NCBI GenBank assembly: GCA_029207755.1
Contig: JARCOQ010000003.1
Coordinates: 98,348,646 to 98,412,645, forward strand
Length of the DNA stretch: 64,000 nt
Origin: Chamaea fasciata
Lineage: Eukaryota; Chordata; Aves; Passeriformes; Sylviidae
Direction of reading: 5' to 3'
The position numbers and the translations under genes were made by a program. Position 1 is the first letter of the stretch. Each line of letters begins with the position of its first letter. Positions 23,501 through 36,480 of this stretch are shown in pieces. A model generated the notes under the pieces. That model was given only the letters and a program-made list of their open reading frames with translations, ran no database searches and was not told the DNA's origin.

Positions 23501-26500
23501 ACACAAGATGCGAAAATTTCAGAATGAGAAAGTAAACATCACTCTATATTCTAGAAAAGAGGTTTCTTGGGAAGATGGCTCTTCCCAATCCTTGGAAATA
23601 GCAAACTTAACACTAATGAAATGCAAACATCCCCCCACCCCCTGGGTACAAAAGCTGGGATGCAGTTGTGATTCTTTTCTTGCAGGATTACTTTGCCCAC
23701 ACTACCCACAGGGTAAAAAGCTACAGATGCTGGACAGACCCCCAGCAGCAGTAAACCAGGACTGCTTCACTGATGTTCACATTCACTGCTCTAAGGGTTT
23801 GCTGGACAGGCAGAGTTCACAGACTGTGCCAACAGATCACAATTTGGCGTGCTGCAATTTGGGAAAACACACAGCGGTAAACTCTGCCTCCACTAACCAG
23901 ATTTGTTAAAAGCAGTGCAGAGAAACCCTTTCAAGGGTCCTTTCAACAGTTCTTTATTGAGAGCAGGAGCTGATGCTCCTGTGATGTTAATATTAGGAAT
24001 TCCAGACTGTCTCCATTCTGCAGGTGGAGACAAACTGATGGTAGCTCTAGCATGAGAGTTTGATTTGGCTGCTCTGTCATTTAGAGGCTTTCACTCCTTA
24101 GTGCTGTCATTTACAGCTAAGATGGCAAATGTCCAGAAGAAAGAAAACCCCAAACTGTCCCTTGAATGAAGGCAGTACATAAAAACACCCTCCTCTCAGC
24201 AAAAGGCAAGCCAAGCACAGTCTAGCTTTGCACCAATAGTGCAGGCACTGTACAGGTCTGCTCTATTGGAGCCTGACATACAAAACAGCATTACATGGAA
24301 CAGTGTGGTCCCCAAAACACACACCCAACATCTCAGAGAGGTGAAGAGTGCCCCACTGCTCACTCACGTGGATTAAGTGCTGAAACTAATGCCTGCAGAC
24401 TCTGTGGGAGTTGAGCAATGCATGGAGGGAGACAGAAGCAGAAGGTCCCACCACCTGTGCTTTGGGGGTCTTTACAGGGTTCTATCAGCACCTTTCACCA
24501 TCTTTCCTCATAGCTGGTTCCTAAAAATTAGAATAGGCCAGTTTTCCCAAGATAAAACAAGCACCTGGAAAGCTGTTCTGAGTTAAATACCCTGATTTAC
24601 CAAAGGCAACATCTCAGGCTGCCAGAGCATGCTAAGTGAAAAGAGGTCATCTTTATGTCCTCATCTCTGTAAAGAGAAGTTTGGGGTATCAGCATCTTCC
24701 AAACAATACAGAGGGAGGTCAGGTGCCTGACCTAAGGCTGAAAAACCCTGCTGTGGGAAGCAGACACCTAATCTTCACTGAAGAGGATGGTGGGCAGGCC
24801 CAAATCTGCCCTGTTTTAGCTCTCAGACAGGCAACAGTCCCAAGAGACAGAGATGGCCAAGATCTATGTCAGACACATCTACTACAAGGTGATCCTCCAG
24901 CAAGAGCGGTGCTGGCCACCTCTGCAGTGGCCAGGGGTCCATACGCCTCCAATGGTACCACAGAGCAAACTACCCAGAAATGCAGGAGATAATATGAGAT
25001 ACAAGGGTGGCAGGGCAGGTATTTCTTTGTTTAATTGTACTATTGGCAGTTTTCTTCTCTTCTTATTGTTATATCTGGGGAAATCAGGGAAACAAGGTCT
25101 GGCCATCTGGGCATCTACAAGAGCAACTGTGTTGTAAAGACCACTGTGCCTTGCAGGGCTGACACCAAAAACCAGGCACAAAGCAACACGGACTCTGTAT
25201 ATCTGAGCACCGCCAATATACTTTGACTATTTTTCACACAAAATGAAAAAAAAAAAGCCAGCATACCATGGGAAAAACTGTATTTGAGGCATCTAGAAGT
25301 CAGATACAGGTTGGATATTAAATCTTAATGTTCTACCATCCTTTGAATGTCTGAATTGCTAGTGTATTATGGGACAAGCACTATCCATCTCCCTTGTTGG
25401 AATAACTTCATTTTGTGTAAGCAACAATGTATTAACTGGAAAGGGAATCCCAATCATCATCTTCCACCTACTGTGGAGTTCTTCATTACATAAAGACCCT
25501 ATTTTTCTCCCTGATTTCTGAAGAAAAATTTCCATTCAGGGAAGTGAGAGGCCCAAGACAAAGAGGCTCAGGGGTCACTTCAGAGAGCTATATTTCTTGC
25601 CCACCTCTAAGAACTGAGCTGTTGGTTAGTCTGGGGTACAGGCTGGGGAAGGTGACCAGAAACTCGTCACAGTTAAGGCATCCTGGAGTTACAGCAATCT
25701 GACATTTTCCAATGAAAAACTGTGTAGTCAGAATTATTGCTGACCATCATTCCCCCTGACTCCATTCTACAGCTATTTCCCCTGGTTATTCAGTAAGCAG
25801 AAAGCTGCTGCAGTGCTCTGAATGCTCTCTGCCTTATATCATACCCCAAAGGTCCAAAGCAATACGCCAAAGAAATAACATTCTAGCTGTGCTCAGTTGT
25901 AACACCACGGACAATGGAAAAACCTCAAGTTTCCAGTTATTAATAGAAAAATTAGAAACTTCTGAATTTTTAATAATTCGCTTGCAAGATTTTCCTTTTT
26001 AAAACAAATATTCGCTTTTCTAGGAATTGCTGACTACTGTGTTTATAAAACGGAGCCCATTTCTGCTGTGTCTAGGGAAGGATAAGGAAAATATGATGCA
26101 CAAACTAGGAAAACTGTAGGAAAAATATTGGCTGCAAACTCTGTGCTCCTGAAGACAACCAAGGATAACATTTAACCAGAAACAGGTTTAGGCATTCATC
26201 TGTCAGTATTTCCCTTAAGCACTGGAGACTTTCTGTCTGCAGATAAAATCCTGATTCATACAAATGAATATGCTAAATAAGTGCATGAATGGACCAAATC
26301 TTTTCAGAAAATTTGATGAGAAATGACCATTCAAAAACTAATGTGCATGCAAATTGATATATATATTTATGACATATAATGCATGGCTTCATACCCTTCA
26401 TTTCATTTTCAAAGTAAAATCTAATTGTTATTAGGAGAGCAGGAGTAGTGTACACCCATTACCCAGGTGTTTACAGAATTAGCCTGTATGAAGCACGATA

Positions 26501-27114
26501 GGTTAAAACCATTTATACTACTCCCATTCACAGCAGCATTTCCACATACAACCTCATATGTGTTTCAGCTTTGAAATTTAAAGCACATTAGCTCAGTGTT
26601 AACTTAGGACATCAATGTCTTTATCTAGAATAAGCTGAAATACTTTTTTTTTATTTTTTCTTATCCATCAGCTGTTCACTAGAGATCCAACATGTATTTT
26701 CATGTTCATAAATTGTACCAATTGAAATACAAAAGCTGCAAAATGTAAGAGGGGAAAACAAAGACTGTAAAAATAATTTATAAGATTTTTTCAAAAATAG
26801 TATCAAAATAATTCATAAGAATTTATGTAACCCTCTCACTCAAATGTAACAGTCTTCAGCAGTATTTGAACACTTGTGTCTTCTGAAAAAAATTTGTTTC
26901 GCAGAAAATAGAGCCTCTGCTAAAACAACTTCTAGGTTTTCTTTTAGAAGGACTCCCCTATTGCTGGTAGGTAACTCTGCCATATATGTTTATATTGTAC
27001 TTAATGTTTTCCATAGTAGAAAACCTGTGTATATATTTTTGTTCTCATACAATGTACTGACAAAATTCTATGATCCAGTACTATTAATATTTTAAAGGAT
27101 TCAAAACAGAGGGG
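17531..27114. other. Long non-coding single-copy stretch
   Basis: About 9.6 kb without a recognisable gene, RNA or dated mobile element apart from the CA repeat listed separately. Open frames reach 133 codons (23508-23909, plus strand) and 118 codons (24636-24992, plus strand). Neither has a recognisable domain, signal peptide or exon boundaries that make sense, and both lie in slightly GC-richer patches where chance frames lengthen. A perfect ATGCAAAT octamer lies at 26347-26354 next to alternating TA sequence. Confidence 0.55.
19672..19698. repeat. (CA)n microsatellite, about 13 units
   Basis: This is an uninterrupted CA dinucleotide run of about 27 bases that ends in ACGCGTACAT. It would probably be polymorphic in length. 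Confidence 0.95.

Positions 27115-27159
<45 letters not shown>
27115..27159. repeat. Poly-A homopolymer, A45
   Basis: This is an unbroken run of 45 A. It could be a simple repeat that grew by slippage, or the poly-A tail of a retroposed transcript inserted on the plus strand. Against retroposition, no AATAAA lies just upstream, no target-site duplication is apparent by eye on either side, and the upstream sequence is not recognised as a gene copy. The length is uncertain because such runs assemble poorly. Confidence 0.95.
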
Positions 27160-27162
<3 letters not shown>

Positions 27163-29399
27163 TGTCTCTTTTCTGAAATCTAAATTTTACCTAAGGTATA
27201 ACTAGGGACAATCAAAGAGATGAGGCCACAATAACATCTTCACAGGTTTTCCAGTCTAGGAAAAGGAAAAACAAAAACCATTGTCATAGTTATTTTAAAT
27301 TTATAATAATAGGGGGCACAGAGGTTGTGAGCCAAATCCTACCTAAGGCAGCAGAAAGATATGCAATGGCTGCAGCAGTGCTTTGGATCAGAAATAATAT
27401 TTCTATCCAATTGAAGCTAAAGTTAGAAAGCAACTTAACTTACTCAGATTCAGTGAGTCTTACATTTTGCAAATACCTGATGAATGCCTTTGAATAAACA
27501 ACACTCAGAATCAGGTGATTTTTAGGAAGATGTTTAAATAGATAACAATAGCTTTTCCTTGAAGAGCACATTATTGAGGTGAAATGCCCCAGCTGTACAT
27601 TGTTGGAGGCTGGGACTGCACACTGTGGGAGTACCATCCACCAGCATCTCCTGACATCCTCTCTCAAAAACAGGACACCAACCTGGGAACCTTTATCTAA
27701 AACGGCCTTTGAACTTTCTTATGCACTATACAGAAAATCAAACAGGTATCTTTGCAAAACTTCTTCCCTCACCCCTCATACTCCCCACTCTCTCACAGTT
27801 ACAGCATTCACAGTCATCATTCCATAACTTTTAGTTTCAAAATTTTTTCATTCTAAATCACTGTCAAATTAAAACCGGGCTCATAGGACCAGTTATAGCC
27901 AAGTGCAACAAGAAAGTGGAAGTGGCTTAAACTTATTTCTTCTGATAACAGGGCAATGTAGGGCTCTCCCTACCTAGCATTTTACTGAAGCATCTTTCAG
28001 AAGCATTAGCAGAAGATTACACAGTCCTTCTTGATTATCCCAGATCTTAAATTTATTATGCCCCTATCACACACAGCTATTATAGTAAACTGCAGGCTTG
28101 TAATTGCTCTCAGTGGGAGAAGGTTCAAGCCCTTTATTTCTTCCTCAGAAGGATATTGGGCCTGATCCAATTCAGACCAGATTCATACTGTTCCTTTCTC
28201 TAAAAATCTATTTCCTTTTTTTTAGATTAATTCAAGCTACGAGATACCATCTTTCTCTCTGGCCCTTGACCTTCTTGATAACCTTTCATTACACCAGAAA
28301 ATTATGTGTAGGAGAACATAGTATTAATTAAAAGGGATCATACATTTACTATCTAATAAAAATATAACAACATTGCTGAAGAAAAAAATCTTGACTGTTG
28401 TTCATCATACAGACAGCAAGTAAAATCAAAGTGTAACTATGAGTCAGTATTAACAACATAAGCATACTCCCCGCTGATGCAGATGCAGTCACTCAGTTGT
28501 GTTATCACTTGAATGCAGGGGTGGGATCCTTGCCCACTCACAAGCAGTTTTCATCTGCCCCAGAATCCCCCTGAGGTTCTGCTAACAAGCTGAGAAGGAA
28601 AAAAGCCACTCACTCTGGGGGTTCCCTCTGTGGCAACCCTGTTGCATGAATGAGACACCCACTCCTCACCCTGACACACACCTATACATCACCTGCAGTT
28701 GTACTCCGGTGAGTGTATGTCTGGATATTCTCTAAAAGTAAGAGGTGTTTGTCTCACCTGCTAGTTGTTCTCTGTGAAAACGCAAACTGTGCTGCCCTTT
28801 TTTTTTCCTCCAAGGCAATAAGAAATACTGTTCATAATGAATGAATATGCATAAGAAGAAAATGCACCTCAAAAATTTTGTAGGAGACCAAAATAAATAA
28901 TAGTGTTTGTAGGGGAAGGTGATTCTTTAATTCCAACTTGATGGTGTTTCCAGGAACTCTGAGTTTAACAGTAACTCAATAGGGCAAACAGTCCACACAT
29001 AAGCTTGGTTGTCACACATTGTGAGTCTACAAAACTTAGCCTCCCAAAGGATTTACTCACTGCTCAAGCTGCTCTGCTCGAGAATCCCCCACAAAAATTG
29101 CTTCCAAAGTGGAAAATCGATAGAGTTCTTCATCGGACAGAAATATGCTATAATTAGATTCAGAAAGTGATTAGCATTGAAAAGATTGCTGATTTAGGAA
29201 CATTAGTGACAATTCCCCCAGCACTTGATTTTGTTCATAATCTGCACCACTATTATTCTTCTCAGATCCTCACTATTAAGTTAAAACAAGGGAAGGACTA
29301 AAACCAGCTTACAATATTTGCCAATTCCTGCTGCTGGTTTTGTCTTCTATTTAAATGCTATTCATTTCTCCTTCGCTACCTTTTCAGCAGAAAACATTC
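27160..29399. other. Non-coding single-copy DNA
   Basis: No gene is recognised. Short scraps such as GAGCCAAATCCTACC (about 27329-27343) and GGGCCTGATCCAATTC (about 28158-28173) resemble fragments common in ancient sauropsid repeats, but they are too short to classify. Confidence 0.5.
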
Positions 29400-29800
29400 A
29401 ACTCTACGAAAGTTAGACTTGGGACCAATTAAATATTTAGAAATACGTCAAAGCTAAAAGCTTTTAGATAAGGAATTCTCATTTAATGAAGGATTAGAAA
29501 GTAACAAAATGGTCATGTACCTGTATTTCATAAAGCAACCAAGCTAAGCTGGAAGATGAATACTGAAATGCCTAGCTTTAATTGGTGAATTAAAATGCTT
29601 AACAGTCAAAATCCAATTGCATGATATATAGCACTATTGAGCAAAGTTAATATCCTTTGGATGGATGTCATAATTATGTATTTTCATAGACTAAAATATT
29701 CCCTTTTAGTACTCCATTTCCTGTGTTACATACTTATGTAACATAGGGTTAATTTCAATACATGTACAATGTCTGCTATGCTTATGTTACTAGAACATTC
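29400..29800. promoter_or_regulatory. Candidate conserved non-coding element with D-box palindrome
   Basis: This AT-rich segment has several homeodomain-like cores (TTTAATTGG and GAATTAAAA near 29576-29596, TAATTATG near 29671). It also has a perfect 20-bp inverted repeat, TGTTACATACTTATGTAACA, at 29724-29743. TTATGTAA inside it fits the PAR-bZIP/NFIL3 D-box consensus, and TTACATA forms the opposite half. The look is that of a developmental enhancer, but conservation cannot be tested from one genome. Confidence 0.25.
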
Positions 29801-31129
29801 TGTCAATTTTAATTGAAATTCAACATTTTTTTCTATTTCAGAGTACAAATCAGTCATTGCTTTCTCTCAGTCTGTCCGGTCAGCTGCATAATAAAATATC
29901 CTTAAGACCCCACATATTTTTGCCTCATAAGGCAAGTGCTATAATATTTTGGTTTATATGTACTGATGACATACCTGAGTTTTTTATATTTAAGAACTTC
30001 TACATTAGCAATGAACTGAAATTTGGAAATTTATGTGCTGAACTGTCAAAGACTTTCTGGGAAGGCAAAGCTCAGCAATGATGCTGTGGCATGACACAAG
30101 ATCCAAACTAAGGATGTTTGTGAAATGGCTTTCATTGAGCCAAAGAGATTTTATGAGACTTCAGTGCAGTAAAGCATTATTATGGCAGGACTATTAGGGC
30201 AGCTCACTGTTTACCCAGCACAGTCCTATTTCTGGTGTATGCAAAAAAAAGTGTGAAAATAAAGAGTACTTAGGCTACAAATACAAAATCTATTATCCCC
30301 AGAAATGTAGGAACTTTTCACTGTTTCCTATAACAACCTTGTCACACTTTATAAGAATTGTCATAATAAGGAAAGAGTTGCAGCGCTGATTTACTTGAAA
30401 CTTTGCTACTGAGAACAGTCCACTTTACAAATTGCCAATTAGTCATGTTCAAATAGTTGCTACTACAAATTTGCTGGAATAAATAAGTATAAAAACAACT
30501 GCTTTGATTTTTTTTTTTTTTTCATTTTTAATCTACTGGAACTTGACCTTTGGGAAATTGAGATTTTAAAAATGCTCTACATGCTGATTTAAAATATGGA
30601 ACCTGGAATTTGCCCAAAATTATGATATCCTCATAAAAAAAAGCATGCTGGACAAATTTGCTAGTATAAAGCATAGACATCCAGGCTTTAAAGACCCATG
30701 TGCTGAGAGAGTCTCACATTGACATGGCTTTAAAGGTCACATACATACTCTGCCTCAATTGAACCCCAAGGGATGCTGTGGCTAAGCACACAAGATGTTC
30801 AGACACTACAATCAGGTTTAAATGGGCATATGGCAGAAGAAATCTGTTCCCATAGGAGGAGGAAAAGGAGAAGTAATATCACAAGCGAAATTAAGAAAAA
30901 TCAGGATGACAGTATATTACTAAACTAATAGAAAGGGTGATACAAAAGGGAGGAGGTCGAGTAGCAGAGAGACACTAGAAATTAAGAAGGTAATTCTGGG
31001 AGCATGGCAATGCACTCAGTATTCTTGCTGACCTTCAGCTGGAGGAAAATGTCATTCCTTTTGATTCATTTGGGGTTTGGTATATTTCATATTTATCTAA
31101 TGTTTCCAGTACAAAGCAACCTAACCTCA

Positions 31130-31160
<31 letters not shown>

Positions 31161-33380
31161 GGAAATTTAAAAAGGGCTTGGTTTGAAAGCTTAATAAATG
31201 AGGGAGTTCACACAGAACAAAGAATTAAATGAGGGATTATGGTTTTTTTCCACCTGCTTAAAGAAAAACTATTTTCATATACTGGCATCTAGACCTCAGA
31301 ATCTTTCAGACACTACTGCCTCTGTCTGGCAAGCCTCACTTACAGAGCAGAGGTCAACATTGGTGAAAAGTTTGGACCCAAATCTGTCTATGATACTTTT
31401 TCCTTGGGTTTCCTTTCCTTGGGCTAATAAGACAGAAATCAGACTCAGAAAGAATGAATATTTTGTGAAATAGTTTTCCTTCCTCCATGCCTGAGCCCAG
31501 CTCTAAACATGAAGCTGCAAATGCAGAAAGGCTCATTTGCCTTCCAAAATACATTTTTTGATAGCACTTAGCTCTGCAGTATCAATAAAAGTGTAAGAGG
31601 CATGTCTGTGAGTACCTCTGTGCTGTGGGCACAGGAGTGCAATGCATCACACTGATTTTTCACATAAGAAATTATACAGAGGAACACAGATTTAAAAAAA
31701 AAAAAAAACAACTTTCATCATACCTTTACTATCATGCATATTTCTAAAAATCCATAAAGCATGAAAAAATCACAAGACCTTCCATTTAAAAAACTCCTCA
31801 GGTCTACAAAGTCCTTTCTCCACCTGCCTGGAACAACATCATTTTGGGAAAGACTTTCCCACATGGACATATGACAAATGATGCAAAAATCCTCTTCTGA
31901 CACCTTCTCTATTGTGTACGAACAAGGCAGGGAGTCTTTGGTAGCCCCCATCAGTCTGGGAGTTGGCTGCTGCTGGAGCTGAATACAGAAAGGAAGGAAG
32001 GCAGTCCAAAAGAGGCACCACCAGGAGACTGAGCAAGAGAGGCAAAAACCTCCTGGACCTGGCCCCCAGTTCAAGCTCTCACTTGGATGTGGACTCTCCC
32101 AAACACGGTGCAGATAGCAAGTGCCTTTGCAGTGACTGGAAGGACTGGATAGGGTCCTGTTCTCCATGTTTCAATTTTTTGTGGCTCATTTGTTTCCTTT
32201 GTTCTCCTTAACAGTATATTCTAACAATATTTTAATTAAAGTCATATCCATATACAACTTTGACTGCATCTTAATGAAGGGTTTTTTGTTGATAGTTTGG
32301 GGTTGGGTTTTGTTGTTTTACTTTGGGTTTTTTTGGTCTGGTATTTTTCATTTGTAGTTAAAATATCTAATTACCAAGGAAACTATAATGAAATCCACTA
32401 AATGTGAAACAACAAACAGAAATTCCAATTAGCAGGGGGACTGATAAAAGAATTTACATTTCCAAAGCTGTAGCCAGATACTTTTTCTTATTATGTTACC
32501 TGTTATTCATTTCATGCTATCAAAGCTCCTTTGCACAACAGAGAAGCATTTATAAATTCCAGCCATGATTCTTCACCCAGATAAGCAGTATGTGAGGGAA
32601 GGAAGGAGTCAGCAGCAACAAAAGAAACCTAGAAAGTTTCAGTGAGAGTTTATGGTGAGAAAATTATGAAATTTTTGTCCTTTTCTATTTTTCCCACCTG
32701 TTTAAACTGTTTCACCCACAAGAGCACACTTAAATCCTTCAGATAGTTTTGCAAATTTTGACTTTAGAGCCAGCAGAAAATAACAACAGCTCCTAAGACT
32801 AGTGCAAAATACTTTACCTGCACACAGGAAAAATTATGTCAGATGACATCTGAGTAACTGCTGCTTTCATTTATTTTGCTCCCAAGAAGACTAATCATCT
32901 CCAGCAATGTCACTCCACATCACTCTGTTGAGAAGCTGCACCTCAGCTTTTGTTTACAGACTTTTTTAATTACCAAGCATGTCTCCCACAAATGAAGGAA
33001 CTATTATACACAGAGTAACAGCACTGTCACCATCACTGCATTCAGACAGACTCTGGAAATGATTGGCTCAACATAATGTTTTACAAGAACGAATTGCTAA
33101 TTATCCATTTAAAAAAAAAAAAAAAACAGAAAAACACCACAACACCAAACCTCTTCAACAAATTTAACAGAATTTATGGGGGAAACAGCAGTTGTAATGA
33201 CAATACTTTGGTGTTATTAATAGAAAACCCCTGTCTCAAAACTCACATGTATGGAAAATTTTAGCATTGTCAGACAAAATTTTCAGCTGATGAAAAATCA
33301 GACAGATGTAGGGATTTTTCATGTTTCACTTTTCAATGCTAATAGCCTGAGGAAAAGAAAAGGTATACTTTTCTAAACTT
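29801..33380. other. Non-coding DNA with simple A/T tracts
   Basis: No gene is recognised. The stretch holds a T15 run near 30508-30522, the AAAT microsatellite listed separately, an A15 run near 31694-31708 and an A16 run near 33111-33126. A minus-strand frame of 149 codons at 31718-32167 has no recognisable content and overlaps two other frames, so it is treated as chance. Confidence 0.55.
31129..31159. repeat. (AAAT)n microsatellite, about 8 units
   Basis: This is an uninterrupted run of the AAAT tetranucleotide (AATAAATAAATAAATAAATA and onward), followed by AATGG. It is a standard length-variable simple repeat. Confidence 0.95.
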
Positions 33381-33899
33381 TTACAAAAAAACCAAAACAT
33401 TTTGTTTAAAGACATAGAAAAATACAGGATTCTGGAGGACTGTTGATTTTTGTTCAACTGTTTTTGTGGGGAACTCATTTCTTTTTCTCTCTCCATCCTT
33501 TTTTTGGTCCCTCCTCCTCTGGAGGGACTCTGGCTGGAGCAGTGGCAGCCCGGAGATTGCCCCTGCATTATGGCAGCAGTGAAGTTCAAGCCAGGCTCCT
33601 GCTCCACAAGTCAACTCTGTTGCTTGACACTGAGGTGGCTGGGAGTGGAGTAGGTGGCACAAGGAGCCAAACTCACCCCTTGTCTCAGGAAAACTGAGAG
33701 CATTCTCTGAAACAATCACATCTGGCCAGCATATAGGTAGCCCAGCACCCTTATTCTGGGAGGCCTCTTTGTGGAACCTCAGACACACAGGTGGAAGGGC
33801 TGCAGAGAGAAATGATCCATGAGCCAGAAACAAAAAGCAGCACCCAGATACCCCTCTGGGTATCCTTCTCCCAGGTCCTGGGAACCAGGATCTTGACAA
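33381..33899 (-). other. Longest open frame outside known repeats, probably not a gene
   Basis: A 172-codon minus-strand frame lies in a GC-richer patch. It is rich in Ser, Pro, Leu, Gly and Cys and shows no recognisable domain, transmembrane pattern or catalytic motif. Plus-strand frames of 84 and 67 codons overlap it. By rough expectation, one frame of this size can arise by chance in 64 kb at moderate GC. No promoter, intron or polyadenylation context supports it. A lineage-specific gene or a single exon cannot be excluded. Confidence 0.12.
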
Positions 33900-34183
33900 A
33901 TATAGTGAAAGTCAGCTATAGTTATCATTAACAATATGCATCATGAGCTCTGAAGACAGAATCAAAGAAAAACATGGAGCTGATTTCATCCTTTCCTCAG
34001 TCCTCTTCGAATTTTAATTTCAATATCTGCTTCGTCTTTTCCTATTTTGTTGTTTTGCCTCCTTTGTATTTTCTGCTTGCTACTGCAAAATATTGAGTAA
34101 TGCCTCTATGTAGTAGTAGGAAGATGTTCGGCTCCCCAGAGCTGCCTGTAATTCAGTGGTGTGGGAACTGATTCATGTGGCCA

Positions 34184-34258
34184 CATGTAATTTGTATAGC
34201 ACTTTGGGACCCTTTTGGAAGAAAGACACTATAGAACAGTCAGATCATTTGCATTATA
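34184..34258 (+). mobile_element. MIR-like CORE-SINE 3' tail fragment
   Basis: ATGTAATTTGTATAGCACTT, then TGGGACCCTTTTGGAAGAAA, then GACACTATAGAA, then ATTTGCATTATAAAGG follow the order of a MIR-type tail ('tttgtaaagcactttgagac...gaaaggcgctatataaatgcaa'). Only about 75 bp are recognisable and divergence is high. Confidence 0.5.
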
Positions 34259-36169
34259 AAGGTTCTGGTGCCTGTTTCTTGGATTAGCCACTTTAGGTTT
34301 GTATAATGTTTCTATATCAGAAGAAACAGGAGGCAAATTGGGGGGAAAAGTCTTTTCCCTGAAGTTAGCTATACATTCCATATATCAAGTAATTCTACAT
34401 TCATTATTCATTAGGATTCTGATTTTCATTTTGACTTCCAAAGCACACTTCCAGATTCTCTTTCATTGTTTAAAAACAAACCTTTGGAACATTCAAATTA
34501 AGGTGCTGCTTTTTGTGTTTAACATAAACATTGCTCTTTCCCAGCAGTAAACCCAACCACAGAGCCAATTCCAAGCACCCAGCTTCCCAGACCATTATAT
34601 GGAATAGCACGGTCACTCTCTTTGATGGGAGAGTCCTCCCCTCACAGCAGGGAGCATCAGTGCTTCCTACAAACCAGTATCCAGGAAGAGCCAATAAAAT
34701 TGTTCTGAGGCAAAATGTTGTATTGCCTGTTCCTGGAGAAAAAGGGGGCTGAGGTAAATGGGAATATTTGAATGAAGTAAAAGAGGTGTTAATATAGAAT
34801 GAACTGTAAAAAAATAATTTCTGAATCCTCTGCCCCAGGTGTATTACCAATAAAAAATAAGATTAGCTTCATTGACTTCAAACCCCAACTTATGCCAGAT
34901 AAGAATTTGTCTGACTTAATTTTACCCCTTACCTTTTTAAACAAGGAAATTACAGTCTCTATAGCCTTACCTTCAGCAACAGATGAGCAGAACAGATTCT
35001 GTACCAATAATAAGAATCCACACTTTTTATATAGCTTTTAGCTTCTCTCAATAGTTTAAAAATGTCCCACAGAGTGTTTTTTACCCATATTGTAACACCA
35101 ACTACTTCCCTGTACAATAGGCTTATTCCAGACTTTGCTGGAATTACTCCAGATACATTCAAATGATTGTACATCACTCAATATCCCTCTGACCAAATGC
35201 ATATATATGTGCCATACGGTCCTATGCCAGCACAACACTTAACAGTCACATTTTCATGTCATTTCATATAAACAGACCCTTTTCCTTTTTTAGCTAATAT
35301 TTTATAGTGAAGAAGCTGTTCAACATGATATTTCTGAGTGGAGGACACAGTCAGAGATTACACTTTAACATGTACAAAAAGAGCATCCTATTTTAAGCTA
35401 TTCTGAAGAACTCCTGCAGTTTATATAATTGCAGTGTTAGGACTGACTTGGTCTGCTTCTTTATTGCATGACAATCTAATTATTCTTCACTTTCTCCCAC
35501 TTGGAGATTGACCAAAAGTCCACTGCAGTTACCACAAACCTAGCTTTGGGTCAGGACCTTATTTCATAAGAAATCGTTTTTCTGCAAGTTGGACTCATTG
35601 CTGGTGCAAGCAGCTATTCAGTGTGGGTATGAATGTCACAGTCTGGTCCTGAGAATTTTTTTATGAATTCTTCCATAACTCATTGTGCATGTTCTAAAAG
35701 TTTGAGCAAAACCTATAAAAAAGATGATGCTACAGCAAACTACCCTAAGGAAACTACCCCAGTAGCGAGTGCGACAATGTTATCAAATAAAACAAGATAG
35801 ACATCTGTTATTTAAGTTATTACAAAGCATTTGGTGTCATACTCAATAAATAATATTCCAGGAAGTTTGAATGTAATCCTGATGGACACTTAGCAAAAAT
35901 AATTTTAAAATGAATAGCATATGTGGAGCATATCTGATGGTTTTCTACTCTAAAAAATGAAAGAGAGCTATTTGTGCCAGAAATTGACACTCTTCCAGTT
36001 ATCACTGTGCTCCAATACAGTATACTGTGTGCATAAAATATCCTCCAGTTTAATGTGCACCAGAAGTGTAGAGGGGGGATGAAAAGGAAGAAAAAAAAAA
36101 AATCACCACTGCTGTAGTTAGGAATTCCAGGCTGCTGGTTATTAAAGTGCCCTTCGTTCACCTGCTCCA
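34259..36169. other. Non-coding single-copy DNA
   Basis: No gene, RNA or repeat is recognised. Overlapping antisense frames near 34470-34850 and 34531-34752 (126 and 73 codons) are mutually exclusive shadows with no recognisable content. Confidence 0.55.
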
Positions 36170-36480
36170 TCCAAATCAACAGTGCAGCGATTGGCGCCTG
36201 CTCCCGTCAGCGGGTATTGTGTGAGCAGTGGGCAGCTGGAACCCTCCGAGAATCTTCACTTGTCAGAGATGAATCAATCATCTCAAAAGATGTCAGCATC
36301 TGCCCAAACCATTTTATATTAGAATAAATGGCAGATGGTGGTGTTTTTATATTTAATCAGTTCCACCAAATGCAGTTTCATCTCTTATAAAACTAAACCA
36401 TCTGCAGTGTGTAGGTGTACAAATCTAGCTAAATGCCCACTGCAGAGCCTTTCCTCTTAAAGGTAAACTGTACACGTTTA
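36170..36480. promoter_or_regulatory. Candidate enhancer with Meis, Pbx and paired E-box motifs
   Basis: Four CpGs fall within 25 bp at 36188-36212 (GCGATTGGCGCC, then CCCGTCAGCGGG) in an otherwise CpG-poor window. This is followed by TGTCAG at 36261 and again at 36291, the Meis/TGIF core. ATCAATCA at 36273-36280 is a Pbx-type octamer in reverse. CAGATGG at 36332 and its reverse CCATCTG at 36398-36404 form an inverted E-box pair. The dense, non-repetitive motif set resembles developmental enhancers. Function is inferred. Confidence 0.3.

Noticed and set aside
24636..25137. Two overlapping plus-strand frames (118 and 94 codons) considered as a possible exon
   Set aside because: They use different frames over the same DNA and a minus-strand frame overlaps both. 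Nothing is recognisable.
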